Positions 54,851-64,000 of a stretch of DNA of 64,000 nucleotides are shown piece by piece. A model generated the notes under the pieces. That model was not told the DNA's origin and did not search any database. It saw nothing but the letters and a program-made list of their open reading frames with translations. The DNA comes from Ascaphus truei. Lineage: Eukaryota; Chordata; Amphibia; Anura; Ascaphidae. The stretch spans positions 75,373,208 to 75,437,207 of the forward strand of contig CM071570.1 in NCBI GenBank assembly GCA_036426205.1. Reading direction: 5' to 3'. Position numbers and translations under genes: made by a program. Every line of letters begins with the position of its first letter. Position 1 is the first letter of the stretch.

Positions 54851-56030
54851 ATGACTATCTCCCGCACGGTTAAGTAGGGCTCGAAAAACCATGTGGGTCA
54901 GTTATGCGTAAATTAATATCTATGATATGCCAAGTTGAAAAATGTTTAATTGAACGTCTCTCTTTATGTATAACAAGCATATATTCATCAATAAAATTCA
55001 AGTTATAAAAAAAAAAAAAAAAAATTGTAGAAACCTAAAATGCCATACCTTTTTTTTACACAAAAGGGATCTACAGTACAGATGTTGCAAGCGTTATTAT
55101 CCCTGTTAACACGCGTTATCATTATCTCTGTTAACACGCGTTATTATCCCTGTTAACACGCCTTTATCCTTGCATTAATTATTGTAATAGTTAACTTAAC
55201 GCACTGCATTATGGGAGCAGTAACGTCTGCTACAGCTGTATTTTAAAAGTTGATATTCTCTTCAATCACATAAAAGTAGACTAGGGGCCATATTTAATGT
55301 ACTCTTAAAATTTAGCATCGGCTTCGCCAAAACAATTCGGACCTCTTCCCCCCCAAAATGTTCACACTCACCTAATTTAATGAAAAAATCTATCAGCAAC
55401 ATTTTCGGGGGCCGAAAGAGGCCGCTAAGAAATTGCAAAACTGGAGTGGGGAGGGGTGGGAGGGGAAATAGATACAAATAATAGTGCCAAAGGGTTAATT
55501 TCTATTTTCATTATCGAATATTACAGGTTCCTTAAATGAGGAACCGGAGGGGTTAGATGGAATTCAAAGAATCATTCAGAAATGTTAACAACACCGGATA
55601 ACATTTTCAATTGATCAAACCTCTCGCTATCTGCAACACACATCAGTCATATAAGGAAAGGCTTATCGTTTGCACATAGTACTGTTGCCATTAGATTAAA
55701 ATTATTTATTGACTTGAATAAATGTATTTGTCATCTTAAATTAAAGAGAGACTTTGTAAAAAAAAAAAAAAAAAAACTAAACAACATATTTCTCATCTAA
55801 ATGGATTAGAGCAGTCATTCTGAACCTGATACAGAGCTTTTTATCTGTGTGACCGGCTAGCAGTTTCTAAAAGATCTGGCTGACATTGACTCAATGGGGT
55901 GTATTTACTATAGCAGCAGTGTCCAATAAGAATTCAACGCTAGCCACAATTGTGGTTGTCATCATTCCATATTCGTCACTTTCTCGTGTCAGTCACAATA
56001 GCATTCCCCGTGCATGTTGCGACCCCCACA
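54851..56030. other. AT-rich DNA, short tandem repeats
   Basis: A-runs at about 55008-55024 and 55759-55777. A 27-bp unit 'gcgttattatccctgttaaca' is repeated three times at 55091-55162. 'ggggccatatttaatgtactc' at 55286 may be another transposon end. Confidence 0.4.
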
Positions 56031-56034
56031 GTGT

Positions 56035-56540
56035 TACACCCCCTCTCTCTTACATCCCCCTCCCTCTCTCACCCCCCACCTCTCCCTACCCCACACCGCC
56101 ACGTCTCTCCCCCACACTATCACTTCTCTCTCCTTCCCCCAATACACACAATAAGCCTCCCCACCCCCAATACACGTAACCCACCACCCCCAAATACACA
56201 TAAACCCCAACATCCCAAATACACATAATAAACCCACCACACTCCAAATACACATAATAACCACCCCACATCCAAGTACATATCCCCCACCCCAAATACA
56301 CATAATAACCACCCCACATCTCAAGTACACATCCCCCACCCCAAATACACATAATAACCACCCCACACCCCATGTACATATCCCTCACACCAAATACACA
56401 TAATAATCACCCCACATCCCAAGTACACATCCCCCCACTCCAAATAAACATAATAACTCCCCCAAATACACATAATAACTCTCCCAAATGCACTTAACTC
56501 GCCCGAATAACTACCCCCCCGCCACCCCCCAAGCAAACAA
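56035..56540. repeat. C-rich and 'ccaaatacacataataaccacccca' minisatellite
   Basis: CT/CA-rich lead (56035-56140), then at least seven diverged units of about 28-56 bp with 'aaatacacataataacc' and 'aagtacacatccccc' words to about 56500. ORFs of the YVYLG type on the minus strand translate this array. Confidence 0.85.
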
Positions 56541-56959
56541 CCACCCTACACCTTACCTGGGGAAGGCCTACGATCACGCGGTCGAATGAGGAAGCGGGAC
56601 AAACTTCCAGCATGCAAGGGAGGGTCTGTGTCACTAGGCACTTGCCCCTCAGCCGCTGGTAGCTGAGCCCCCCTCCCCCCTGCAGCTGTAATTCATGATA
56701 CAGTAGAATGGATTATTTGAAGGAGATCCACAAACTTAGTACAGTAATTATATTACATATTAAAAATTGCCTAACAACCCCATCCTATCCGTTTTAGATT
56801 AATTTAAAAGGATCCTCAGAGTTTCCGAGTTATCAGGCACTATACAGAAGGATGACAATTATTTCATACTCAATGAACATCCTATATTACAGAATTTTAC
56901 CACTTGACAAACATTTATAAGGATACCAGAACACCACCAGGCTGAGCCATAATTTCAGG

Positions 56960-57515
56960 CATATTGTTTCTTACATTTGTAGCCCTCTTTCCCCATGACT
57001 AAGGGAACTACGCATGCTGAGTAGGTACCTGGCATACAGGAGGCCTGATCCTCTGCCACTGGGAGCTTGGGTTGATTGTGTTCTTTGGTACCCAGCGCCT
57101 CCACCTTGGAGGGATCCTAGCGCAGCAGGATAACCCCTTGCAGGAACAATACATGCAGTAAATAAAGGCACACACAGGTATAACTAAGATATATTTACTG
57201 ACATATAAACAGAATAACACAATAGTATACAAGGTCCCACACGGCCATACCCACACAGTGCCCCATTGTATATGACCAACACCTTGTCCACAGCCAGTGA
57301 GATTCCCCCAAAATTATGAGGGAGTCCTGGGCACCTAAACACCCTGTGTCCACCAAGACAGGCCACCGCAAAGTGTGTATGGAGTAGCGCTACCCCTGTG
57401 CATGGCCGTTGGTGTACTTTGGGTACCTTCCTTGTCTTGTGCCAGACAAGGCCAAACTGTAGAGTAGATCCATCGGACCGCAGAGTGAGCCCATGACGCA
57501 GTCTATCCGATCCTT
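56960..57515. repeat. LTR-like repeat, first part only
   Basis: Shares landmarks with 26880-27430 ('gggagc', 'cagcgcctccacc', '..ggataaccc..tgcagg', 'ataaa.gcacacac'). No promoter part present. It adjoins the inverted PLE D fragment. Confidence 0.4.
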
Positions 57516-57539
57516 CCACGAAGGCATCCGCCTCTGAGG

Positions 57540-57650
57540 GAGCTCCCGCTGGAATTTGTCCCTTCGAATGTCCAAGTCTAAGAACGTAATCCTTTCCTGG
57601 CTAATCTCATAAATCAAACGTAGATTATGATGATTAGAGTTTAAAATGTT
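57540..57650 (-). pseudogene. PLE D RT fragment, inverted duplicate
   Basis: Minus strand reads VNILNSNHHNLRLIYEISQE then RITFLDLDI, matching plus-strand 57735-57830 (NILNANDHNLRLIYEISQES then ITFFDLDIF). The two copies face each other across about 57660. Confidence 0.8.
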
Positions 57651-57663
57651 GACATAGTTCGAC

Positions 57664-58190
57664 GTGCTGGTTACGCTACATAGACAACGTGCTGGTAGTG
57701 TGGAGTGGTACTAAAGAACAACTCCTCTCATAATCGTAATTAACATCTTAAACGCTAATGATCATAATCTACGTTTGATTTACGAGATTAGCCAGGAAAG
57801 TATTACGTTCTTTGACTTGGACATATTTAAGGACAAGGATGGCCATCTCAGATAACAGTGCACACAATGGCAACAGCCACTAACAACTTACTTTTAGCAT
57901 GCAGTCATCATCCACAACCATTGGTCCAGGGCATCACAATCGGGTAATATCTGAGGATATAAAGAAACTGTTCAACAGCGCAGGATTTTGAGATACAATC
58001 CAAAATCATGAGGGACAAATTTACGAATAGAGGGTATAGCCAATCATGCATTAATAGAACCTATAAGCGGGCCGAAGAAACTGACAGAGGAACACTGCTG
58101 TATGGTAAAAAACCCAAACAACAATGGATAACCCCAATAAGAATAATAAGTACATACAATAAACAATGGAAAGGAAAAAAAACATAATTA
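57664..58190 (+). pseudogene. PLE D reverse transcriptase, C-terminal half
   Basis: Begins in the middle of the gene with CWLRYIDNVLVVWSGTKEQL, where the catalytic YIDD is changed to YIDN. Then come FDLDIFKDKDGHL, HPQPLVQGITIG-like and RGYSQSCINRTYKRAEET segments in shifting frames, and finally the WHIL-linker approach STYNKQWK. The upstream palm is missing. Confidence 0.8.
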
Positions 58191-58195
58191 ATCAA

Positions 58196-59936
58196 TGTCA
58201 TGATAATGTCATGAGATATTGGGTATTTTTAATCCCTTTGGTGCTTGAGGGGTTAATGAGCTACACTTGTGTACAAAATACCAAATGCTGGGTTTGAAAC
58301 TGGGCAGGACTGTTTTCTGTCTGCTCTGAATTTCAAAGTATTCTGTAGAAAGGGGTGGGCTTATGACGGTGCCTTAAGAAAATATTGTATCTTAGTCTGG
58401 AGGAGATTGTTACTGGGCAGATCTGACTAGGGGCATGCTTGGATAGCATAGCAGACCTCAACTTCTTAACCATTGCCTCTCTGGGGAAAATCCATAGCAT
58501 GTGGTAATGTACTGTATAGGATTTTCTGTTTTACCCCTTTTATTTTAAGAAGCTGTTCTGCCTTATATTGGAATTGTATGTTTATTTTTTAATACCTTTT
58601 CTGTAATTCAAGCACTGTATTGTTATATATATTAAACCATTTAATAAGTAATGCTTTGGGCTCTGAATGAACTTTGTGCAAGCGATTACTTATTAATTAC
58701 TTATTACTTATTATTATGTCATGATAATGTCAAGAGATATTGGGTATTTTTAATCGCTTTGGGGTACTGAGCTATGATCTCTCGTAAGACTCACACAGGT
58801 CAGTCACTTTTTAATACTGTTTTTCGTTTATCCCACAGGCGTAAACGCAAACCACAAAAAAGCTCTGATATTAACAAAATTACAAATTGTTATCCCACCG
58901 CTATGCCACCATTTGTCACGTACGACCCCCTGCTAGCACGCGACCTGTATACGGAAAAAGGGTTAATACCGACGCTCGCATGCGCACCCACTCTTCACCT
59001 CCGCAAAGATCCGTCAAATGGACAGTATCCCCTCTTACAGGATCAAGGATCAATACACAACCCGCAAGCTGCCCCACTCTTCACCCACTCAGGGGTCCCT
59101 CAAATGAGTTGTATCTCTCCTCAAGCCGTCCCAATATACCACCGCCACGAACAGCACACAAGTGAGCACGTGACTTTAGATATGCAACCAGGGTTAATAC
59201 ACAAAGGCTTCTCTAGCAACCCCCCTTTCTCCTCTGCAAGGAACCAGCAAGTTAGTATTAACCCCTACTCAATTGCACATCATAACCATCCACTGCCACC
59301 ACCTGAGGTTATGCAAATATGATAAAAGATCTTAGACTAAAATATCCGCCAGGGCCTCAGGTCCCTGTTTATTATAGGAAAAACTATGCACTTAACTCAA
59401 AATCCGCTGTAGTAACATGGGCCTGAATTTAGCAAGTTATTCTCTCCAGCGTGCACAAAGTTCATTCAGAGCCCAAAGCATTACTTATTAAATGGTTTAA
59501 TATATATAACAATACAGTGCTTGAATTACAGAAAAGGTATTAAAAAATAAACATACAATTCCAATATAAGGCAGAACAGCTTCTTAAAATAAAAGGGGTA
59601 AAACCGAAAATCCTATACATTACATTACCACATGCTATGGATTTTCCCCAGAGAGGCACTGGTTCAGAAGATGAGGTCTGCTATGCTATCCAAGCATGCC
59701 CCTAGTCAGATCTGCCCAGTAACAATCTCCTCCAGACTTAGATACAATATTTTCTTAAGGCAACGTCATAAGCCCACCCCTTTCTACAGAATACTTTGAA
59801 ATTCAGAGCAAACAGAAAACAGTCCTGCCCAGTTTCAAACCGAGCATTTGGTATTTTGTACACAAGTGTAGCTCATTAACCCCTCAAGCACCAAAGGGAT
59901 TAAAAATACCCAATATCTCATGACATTATCATGACA
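58196..59936. mobile_element. 1.74-kb insertion with ~490-bp inverted arms, 5-bp TSD
   Basis: Flanked by ATCAA at 58191-58195 and 59937-59941. The arms (58196 to about 58690; about 59445-59936) are inverted and about 94% alike, with ends TGTCATGATAATG and CATTATCATGACA. Removing the insertion and one ATCAA makes the PLE D linker read NIINQHWHILLGDD in frame, so both boundaries are secure. A third partial copy of the arm start lies at 58717-58770, in direct orientation. TG...CA ends and a 5-bp TSD resemble LTR insertions, but the arms are inverted. Confidence 0.8.
58774..59322 (+). CDS. ORF of unknown status inside the inverted-arm insertion
   Basis: 182 codons, in the unique centre of the insertion. 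Rich in Pro, His and Ser, with no hydrophobic segment, metal-binding cluster or catalytic motif I can name. Begins MISRKTHTGQSLFNTVFRLS. The length exceeds most chance ORFs here. It could be a degenerate gag-like or accessory product, or simply unselected sequence. Confidence 0.25.
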   Translation: MISRKTHTGQSLFNTVFRLSHRRKRKPQKSSDINKITNCYPTAMPPFVTYDPLLARDLYTEKGLIPTLACAPTLHLRKDPSNGQYPLLQDQGSIHNPQAAPLFTHSGVPQMSCISPQAVPIYHRHEQHTSEHVTLDMQPGLIHKGFSSNPPFSSARNQQVSINPYSIAHHNHPLPPPEVMQI

Positions 59937-59941
59937 ATCAA

Positions 59942-60508
59942 CATTGGCATATTCTCTTAGGAGATGACTAGTTCAAGAAAGTATTGAATTCCAATCCCTC
60001 TAATACCTACAGATGCCCAAGAAATCTTTCAGATCATCTAGTCCACAGTCACTATCAAAGTCGGCAAACTACCACCTGGCTGATCAAAAAACCAATAGGG
60101 ACTTACCGATGTGGTACATGCAAAGCATGTAAATTCAACCACCCCTCCAAACAATTTTCTAACTCTGAAAACAGCAAGCAATATATAATGAGGAACTTCA
60201 TTAACTGCAAAACCGAGGGAGTAATATATCTGGCAACCTGTCGATGTAGAACAAAATATGTCGGAAAGACATCACGTGAATTACGCAGACGTATTTTGGA
60301 ACATATAAGCACCTTAAAAAATCAAAAAGTTACACTGGTTGCCAGACATATCAATCAGGCACATGAAGGCGATGTGACCTATTTGTGTTTTCAAGGCATA
60401 GACCACATGACTCTAGGGGCCCAAAGGAGATCTGGACACTGCTTTGTTGAGAAAATAATCAAAATGGATATACACTTTGGGAACCCTCTCCCGAAGGGGC
60501 TTAAATGA
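59942..60508 (+). pseudogene. PLE D GIY-YIG endonuclease
   Basis: Starts within HWHILLGDD, has a stop near 59966, and is then open from ATG 59984 (174 codons). CGTCKACKF cluster, GVIYLATCRCRTKYVGKTSR core, RRILEHI, GIDHMTLG. The C-terminus KIIKMDIHFGNPLPKGLK lacks the usual RE.KWIYTLGTLSPKGLN register around the conserved Glu, so the last part has drifted by a small indel. Confidence 0.85.
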
Positions 60509-60990
60509 AGGGTTTGTATATTCTGCTTTTCATTAATGGCATGCATACCCTTATGCCGTCACAGTGTTTAGATCTCCATCTGAGAATATATTCATCCATC
60601 ATACCATATATGTGGGTGTTGTTTGGATATGCCCCAAATATGTATCATAACTGGTCATTTCCTAAACATCATTGTAGCACGGTACAAGTTTAGTGCTCAG
60701 ATTATATGAGCAATTGCATGTTTACATGTATACATTGTTTATCATCTATTCATAGTTAAAAATAAGGATTAGCTAAATGGTGCCTTCATGAATGTATACC
60801 TTTGATAATTAATATCTTAGTCCATTACCACACAATGTGGAGCTGTGGTTGCTAGAACTGTTCACTTATTGTAGCAACTATCATTCCAGCCTACTAATAT
60901 ACACTGTGGGGCCGCAAGTGCTCCAAAGTTTACTACTGTAGTTGTAGCAATCATTAAACTAATTATGTTACAATAATAACTGTGTGAAAG
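60509..60990. other. PLE D downstream sequence
   Basis: No ORF of note. AT-rich, leading to the LTR-like insertion. Confidence 0.4.
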
Positions 60991-61403
60991 TGTAACGGAG
61001 TGCTCACCACAAACAAGGCGTGACCGCGGGGCCGAGGTGGGGATTTGATATAACACCAACCTCCAGCTGTGAGGGCGTGTCTAGAGTGTAGATTGGTCAA
61101 GGTAGCCGGGTCGGGGTTGGATAGGTCAGAATAGTCAAAGGTACTTGCTTAGGTCTGGATTGGAGATGTGCGGATTGTTGCAGGTACTTTGTCGAGGTCG
61201 GGACTGGAGAGGTGCGGATCGTCGAGGTACTTTGTCGGGGTTGGAGCGGTGCAGCGTGTGGTCCGCGCGCACCCCTAGACGGAAGGCTGGCATTCGCCGG
61301 CACGCGAGATATGCTACAGGAGGAGGAAGAAGCGGGACACCCGATCGCGGGTTGAGGTAAGTGAGGGCCGCGCCGAGCGCGCCGCGGATCACGGATCCTT
61401 ACA
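60991..61403. repeat. Putative solo LTR, 413 bp
   Basis: Starts TGTAACGGAG and ends GATCCTTACA, inverted TGTAA/TTACA termini as in many LTRs, with flanking GAAAG and GAAAA as an imperfect 5-bp duplication. GC-rich. Contains three tandem units of about 43 bp with 'aggtacttt..tcg.ggt.gg' (61137-61252). No coding sequence or second LTR. Confidence 0.45.
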
Positions 61404-61675
61404 GAAAAGAATAGGTGGGATACATATTAATCCATGTGGTACAACCTTCCACTCTATAGATGGAAGCATTATAAGTAAGGTTTTGCCCGTTTTGTTAATA
61501 TTCATTTATTTCACTTTATATGTGACTTTATTTTGTCATATGGATCGCTCGGATACCTTTTTTTAACGGGTATACTGACATCACTGCCAACCTTGTGTTG
61601 TTGATCTGAGTTACCGGCTTAAGTGGTTACTATGGTAACAGCACGTATAAGAAGTAACCGGGAGAAGTGACCCGG

Positions 61676-61722
61676 CTACCCCTGAAGAAGTTCCAGGATG
61701 GAACGAAACGCGCGTCGGGTAT
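61676..61722 (+). ncRNA. Hammerhead ribozyme-like motif, best candidate (PLE D flank)
   Basis: TACCC (61677-61681), core CTGAAGA (61682-61688), A, stem II GTTCC/GGAAC (5 bp, loop AGGAT-like), GAAAC (61705-61709), stem III ACGCGCGT (self-complementary), GTC with cleavage expected after C61716, then GGGTA (61717-61721), a perfect 5-bp partner for TACCC. Every conserved hammerhead position I can check is present. A CRE (TGACGTCA) begins at 61722. It lies 1.2 kb downstream of the endonuclease in sense orientation (0.75 kb without the solo LTR). Confidence 0.75.
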
Positions 61723-62870
61723 GACGTCACTCTGACGCCAGTAGCGTGACCAAGACAGAGATGTTTGGTCAATCTCAGCTGTGTTACAAAGTTACACTAG
61801 TAAGCTAACAAAGATGTGGGCCATACGTGGATCCCACTAGCACTAGACAGAAGTGAGTTTCTTCATAGAAGACAAAAACTAAGAAGTCTACGGATCAACC
61901 GACAGTTGCTCTATACTACCAGATGTGCCAGTGCATGTAAAAATATCATACAGGTAAATATGCAAAACTGAACTTAACCCTTATGATGCATGAATGTTTT
62001 ATAAACTAACATTAAGAGCAGTTCAGACAGGCTTTAAATTGTATGAAATTATAGGGCAATAATCACCTTTTTTCTGCCTGTAACAATGGCAAACTTCACG
62101 GAGGCTAGAGAAAAACTATAAAGCTTAAAAAGATGTTAGCCGCACAAGGAACCCTCTAGCACTAGTAAAGGGTTTGCACTGATAGAAAAATGTAAATATC
62201 ACAGGCCATATAAAAAGTAAATCGGCTCGGTTTATTAAGACCCTGTATATATACTGGTATAGTGGCTAATGTACAAGAGCCTATCTAAAATGGAAGATGT
62301 GCAAGTGTGTTTATAAATCTCAATTATCAGACAGCTGGTACCTATCTACTGCAAGTGTATTCCAGCAACTATTGATACAAACAGCTACACAAAAGTAGAT
62401 CAAAGCTGGATAGATACGCATCTGATTTATTTGAGAATATTTATGACCAAGTAGCACCATAAACATATGGGTGTGGACACATATACTAAATTGCCCATTA
62501 GTGTCATGGGTCATTACGATAGGCAGTAATAACATAACCATTTGGAGTATACATTTATATATTTACAAATTATTCTGAGAGCGGGTACAACTCTGGAATA
62601 TCTGAGATTTCTTGAGTTAAAGGTTACAACACCCCTATTTGCCCACTCATGGTATATGTCAAAGTGTATGCCACCTACTGTATACAACACCAAAGGAGGT
62701 ATATATTAAAGTCAGGACATATCTTTGCAATTTGAAACTCATAAATTTACAACACAGCCAAGCGCTATTTTTTGAGGTTTTAAGTAGTTTATGTTTTCTA
62801 AATATATTAATAAAATGTAATTATTTTGTTTATTAGTGGAGGTGCGTGCATCATTAGGGATTCTCTCTTT
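61723..62870. other. PLE D flank remainder, then unannotated AT-rich DNA
   Basis: No gene, TIR or known repeat was found. Confidence 0.4.
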
Positions 62871-62879
62871 CGTGTTGCC

Positions 62880-63475
62880 TGTGATCTGGTCCCAGACCAC
62901 AAGCCATGGATCACTGCGTGGCTCTGTCACTGGTGCGGTAACACTATAGTGTAACTAATGAGGGTGTCCCTAGCTGAAGGGACCTTCCCTATGCACACTC
63001 TGCCCCTACTGTGAGTCAGTGATTAGCTGGGGCCTACAGGGGAAACCTGGCCTAGTCCCAGGGCCACTGGCACCTGAGACACTAACTCTTTCCTCTGCGT
63101 CCCGCTCCCGACTGGTAGGGTCCTCCATGCACCAAAAGTATCTATCACCCTTCTCCGTCCATACTGCAGCCCTATTGGCAGTGCTGGCTCATGTGGGGTA
63201 CAGCTTCAGTGGCTGCTAGGACCTGTATTCCCGTGCGGAGCCTAGCTAATGGCAGGTGCACTATTGAAGCACTGCGCTTGCGCGAGGCTTCCACTGCGCA
63301 TGCACAACTCCCAAGATGGCAGCCCCCACTATCGGGTGCACCACAGTTTGCTACCTGCAGACTCTACCTAGCGGCTCCCTGCAGCACCTACTCCGCCCGC
63401 AGTCCATGCAGCTCGCAGTAGCCTCCCCCGCACCCGCATCAGAGGTAAGGGGGCTCGGCTACACATGTAACTTTA
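62880..63475 (+). repeat. LTR-like repeat with promoter signatures, second copy
   Basis: Homologous to 27460-28045. CCAAT box (63172), NRF1-like TGCGCTTGCGC (63273) and TGCGCATGC (63296), YY1-type AAGATGGCAGCC (63313) and donor-like AGAGGTAAGG (63440). It lies just upstream of a PLE RT fragment. Confidence 0.5.
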
Positions 63476-63529
63476 CAGAATACATAGTCACTATTTACAG
63501 TCAATGATTTCAGGACTTAAATCATTTTA

Positions 63530-63870
63530 AGGAATATCATCCATCTATTAAAATTAATTTAGGATAATCAGTGGAAAAAAATTACTATATACTGGTTTCA
63601 TGCGATGTACAATCTCTTTATACCTGCATTAAACATATCAAAGAGATAGAAGATGTTGAATATTTTTAGTTACATAATAATCTCTTAAACACCCAGAGGG
63701 ATGTTATCATTAAAGGAATCAATTTTCTCCGTATACATAATTATTTGCTCTTCGAAGGGGATTTTTATCTCTAAAAATGCGGAACAGCCATGGGCATAAC
63801 ATTTTACCCATCTTATGCAAATATGTTCATGGAGTGTTGGGAAGATACTGTTTTGTATCTGGAATATATA
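63530..63870 (+). pseudogene. Penelope-like element E, RT palm fragment
   Basis: One frame with two stops (TAG near 63668, TAA near 63773) reads YYILVSCDVQSLYTC (motif A), INFLRIHNYLLFEGDFYL, then CGTAMGITFYPSYANMFMECWED (motif B). It breaks off in the TA-rich tract before YxDD. Diverged from PLE C and D, so it represents another PLE lineage. Confidence 0.85.
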
Positions 63871-63911
63871 TGTGTGTATGTATGTATGTGTGTGTGTGTG
63901 TATATATATGT

Positions 63912-63945
<34 letters not shown>

Positions 63946-63957
63946 GTATATGTATAT
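63871..63957. repeat. TG/TA microsatellite
   Basis: Mixed TGTA, TG and TA units that truncate PLE E and lead into the dispersed repeat. Confidence 0.95.
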
Positions 63958-64000
63958 GCAAATATAACTGTATGCTCATCTGCATGTCTTAGGCAGGTCT
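63958..64000 (+). repeat. Dispersed repeat, third copy, cut by the window edge
   Basis: 43 bases match 340-382 with one difference. Confidence 0.9.

Larger units (their letters stand above)
57520..60508 (+). mobile_element. Penelope-like element D, split and partly inverted
   Basis: RT C-terminal half at 57664-58190, interrupted by the insertion at 58196-59936, then the endonuclease at 59942-60508. A small inverted duplicate of its RT lies at 57520-57650. The downstream flank carries a canonical hammerhead-like motif (61676) and a solo LTR-like insertion. Confidence 0.85.

Noticed and set aside
56034..56388. Minus-strand ORFs with YVYLG repeats
   Set aside because: Products of the 'aaatacacataataacc' minisatellite.
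58196..59936. DIRS-type retroelement
   Set aside because: Inverted arms fit, but DIRS elements make no 5-bp duplication and no RT or tyrosine recombinase is present.

Overview
The window looks like repeat-dominated vertebrate DNA, most probably from an amphibian (likely a frog). The evidence is indirect: an L1/Tx1-type LINE, several Penelope-like retroelements (PLEs) with GIY-YIG endonucleases, PIF/Harbinger, Kolobok-T2-like, hAT and Tigger-type DNA elements, many dinucleotide repeats, and no recognisable intact host gene. Almost everything that can be read as protein is transposon-derived and carries stops or frameshifts. A 44-base N gap (42234-42277) marks an assembly break.

Layout. 0-2.5 kb: short repeats, a CCAAT-rich promoter-like block with a TATA box, and a small GC-rich element built from perfect hairpins. 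2.75-8.2 kb: minus-strand L1/Tx1 LINE, ORF2 almost complete but broken in four places. 8.2-14 kb: foldback repeats, a possible two-exon relic, and the first copy of a 0.4-kb terminal-inverted-repeat element. 14.3-17.6 kb: minus-strand PLE (A) with a second copy of that element inserted in its upstream flank. 18.5-25.5 kb: a forkhead-domain (Fox-like) single-exon pseudogene facing a HARBI1-like transposase pseudogene, with a promoter-like CpG-rich block and a 720-bp palindromic insertion between them. 26.8-33 kb: a promoter-bearing LTR-like repeat, PLE (B) with a Kolobok-type MITE, and a 2-kb Harbinger element containing a Tigger-type MITE. 35-42 kb: a solo ribozyme-bearing PLE flank, minisatellites, a hAT element between Harbinger ends, and a poor-quality stretch around the gap. 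44.1-49.1 kb: a nearly intact plus-strand PLE (C) between 1.2-1.6-kb inverted arms. 49-57 kb: SINE-like, hAT and Harbinger repeats and minisatellites. 57-64 kb: PLE (D), split by a 1.74-kb palindromic insertion, and PLE (E), truncated.

Two systems stand out. First, PLE flanks here repeatedly carry a hammerhead-ribozyme signature (CTGANGA, short stem II, GAAAC, palindromic ACGCGT stem III). At 61676-61722 every core element is present with a perfect 5-bp stem I. A second set of flanks, including those of the best preserved PLE, has a related but non-canonical TTGAGA core. Second, a forkhead-domain gene with an altered recognition helix lies opposite a Harbinger transposase in one compositionally uniform block. 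This may be a transposon that captured a Fox-type DNA-binding protein, although neither the element's ends nor a second copy can be seen here.

All coordinates and translations were read by eye. Family assignments rest on motifs, not on database searches.
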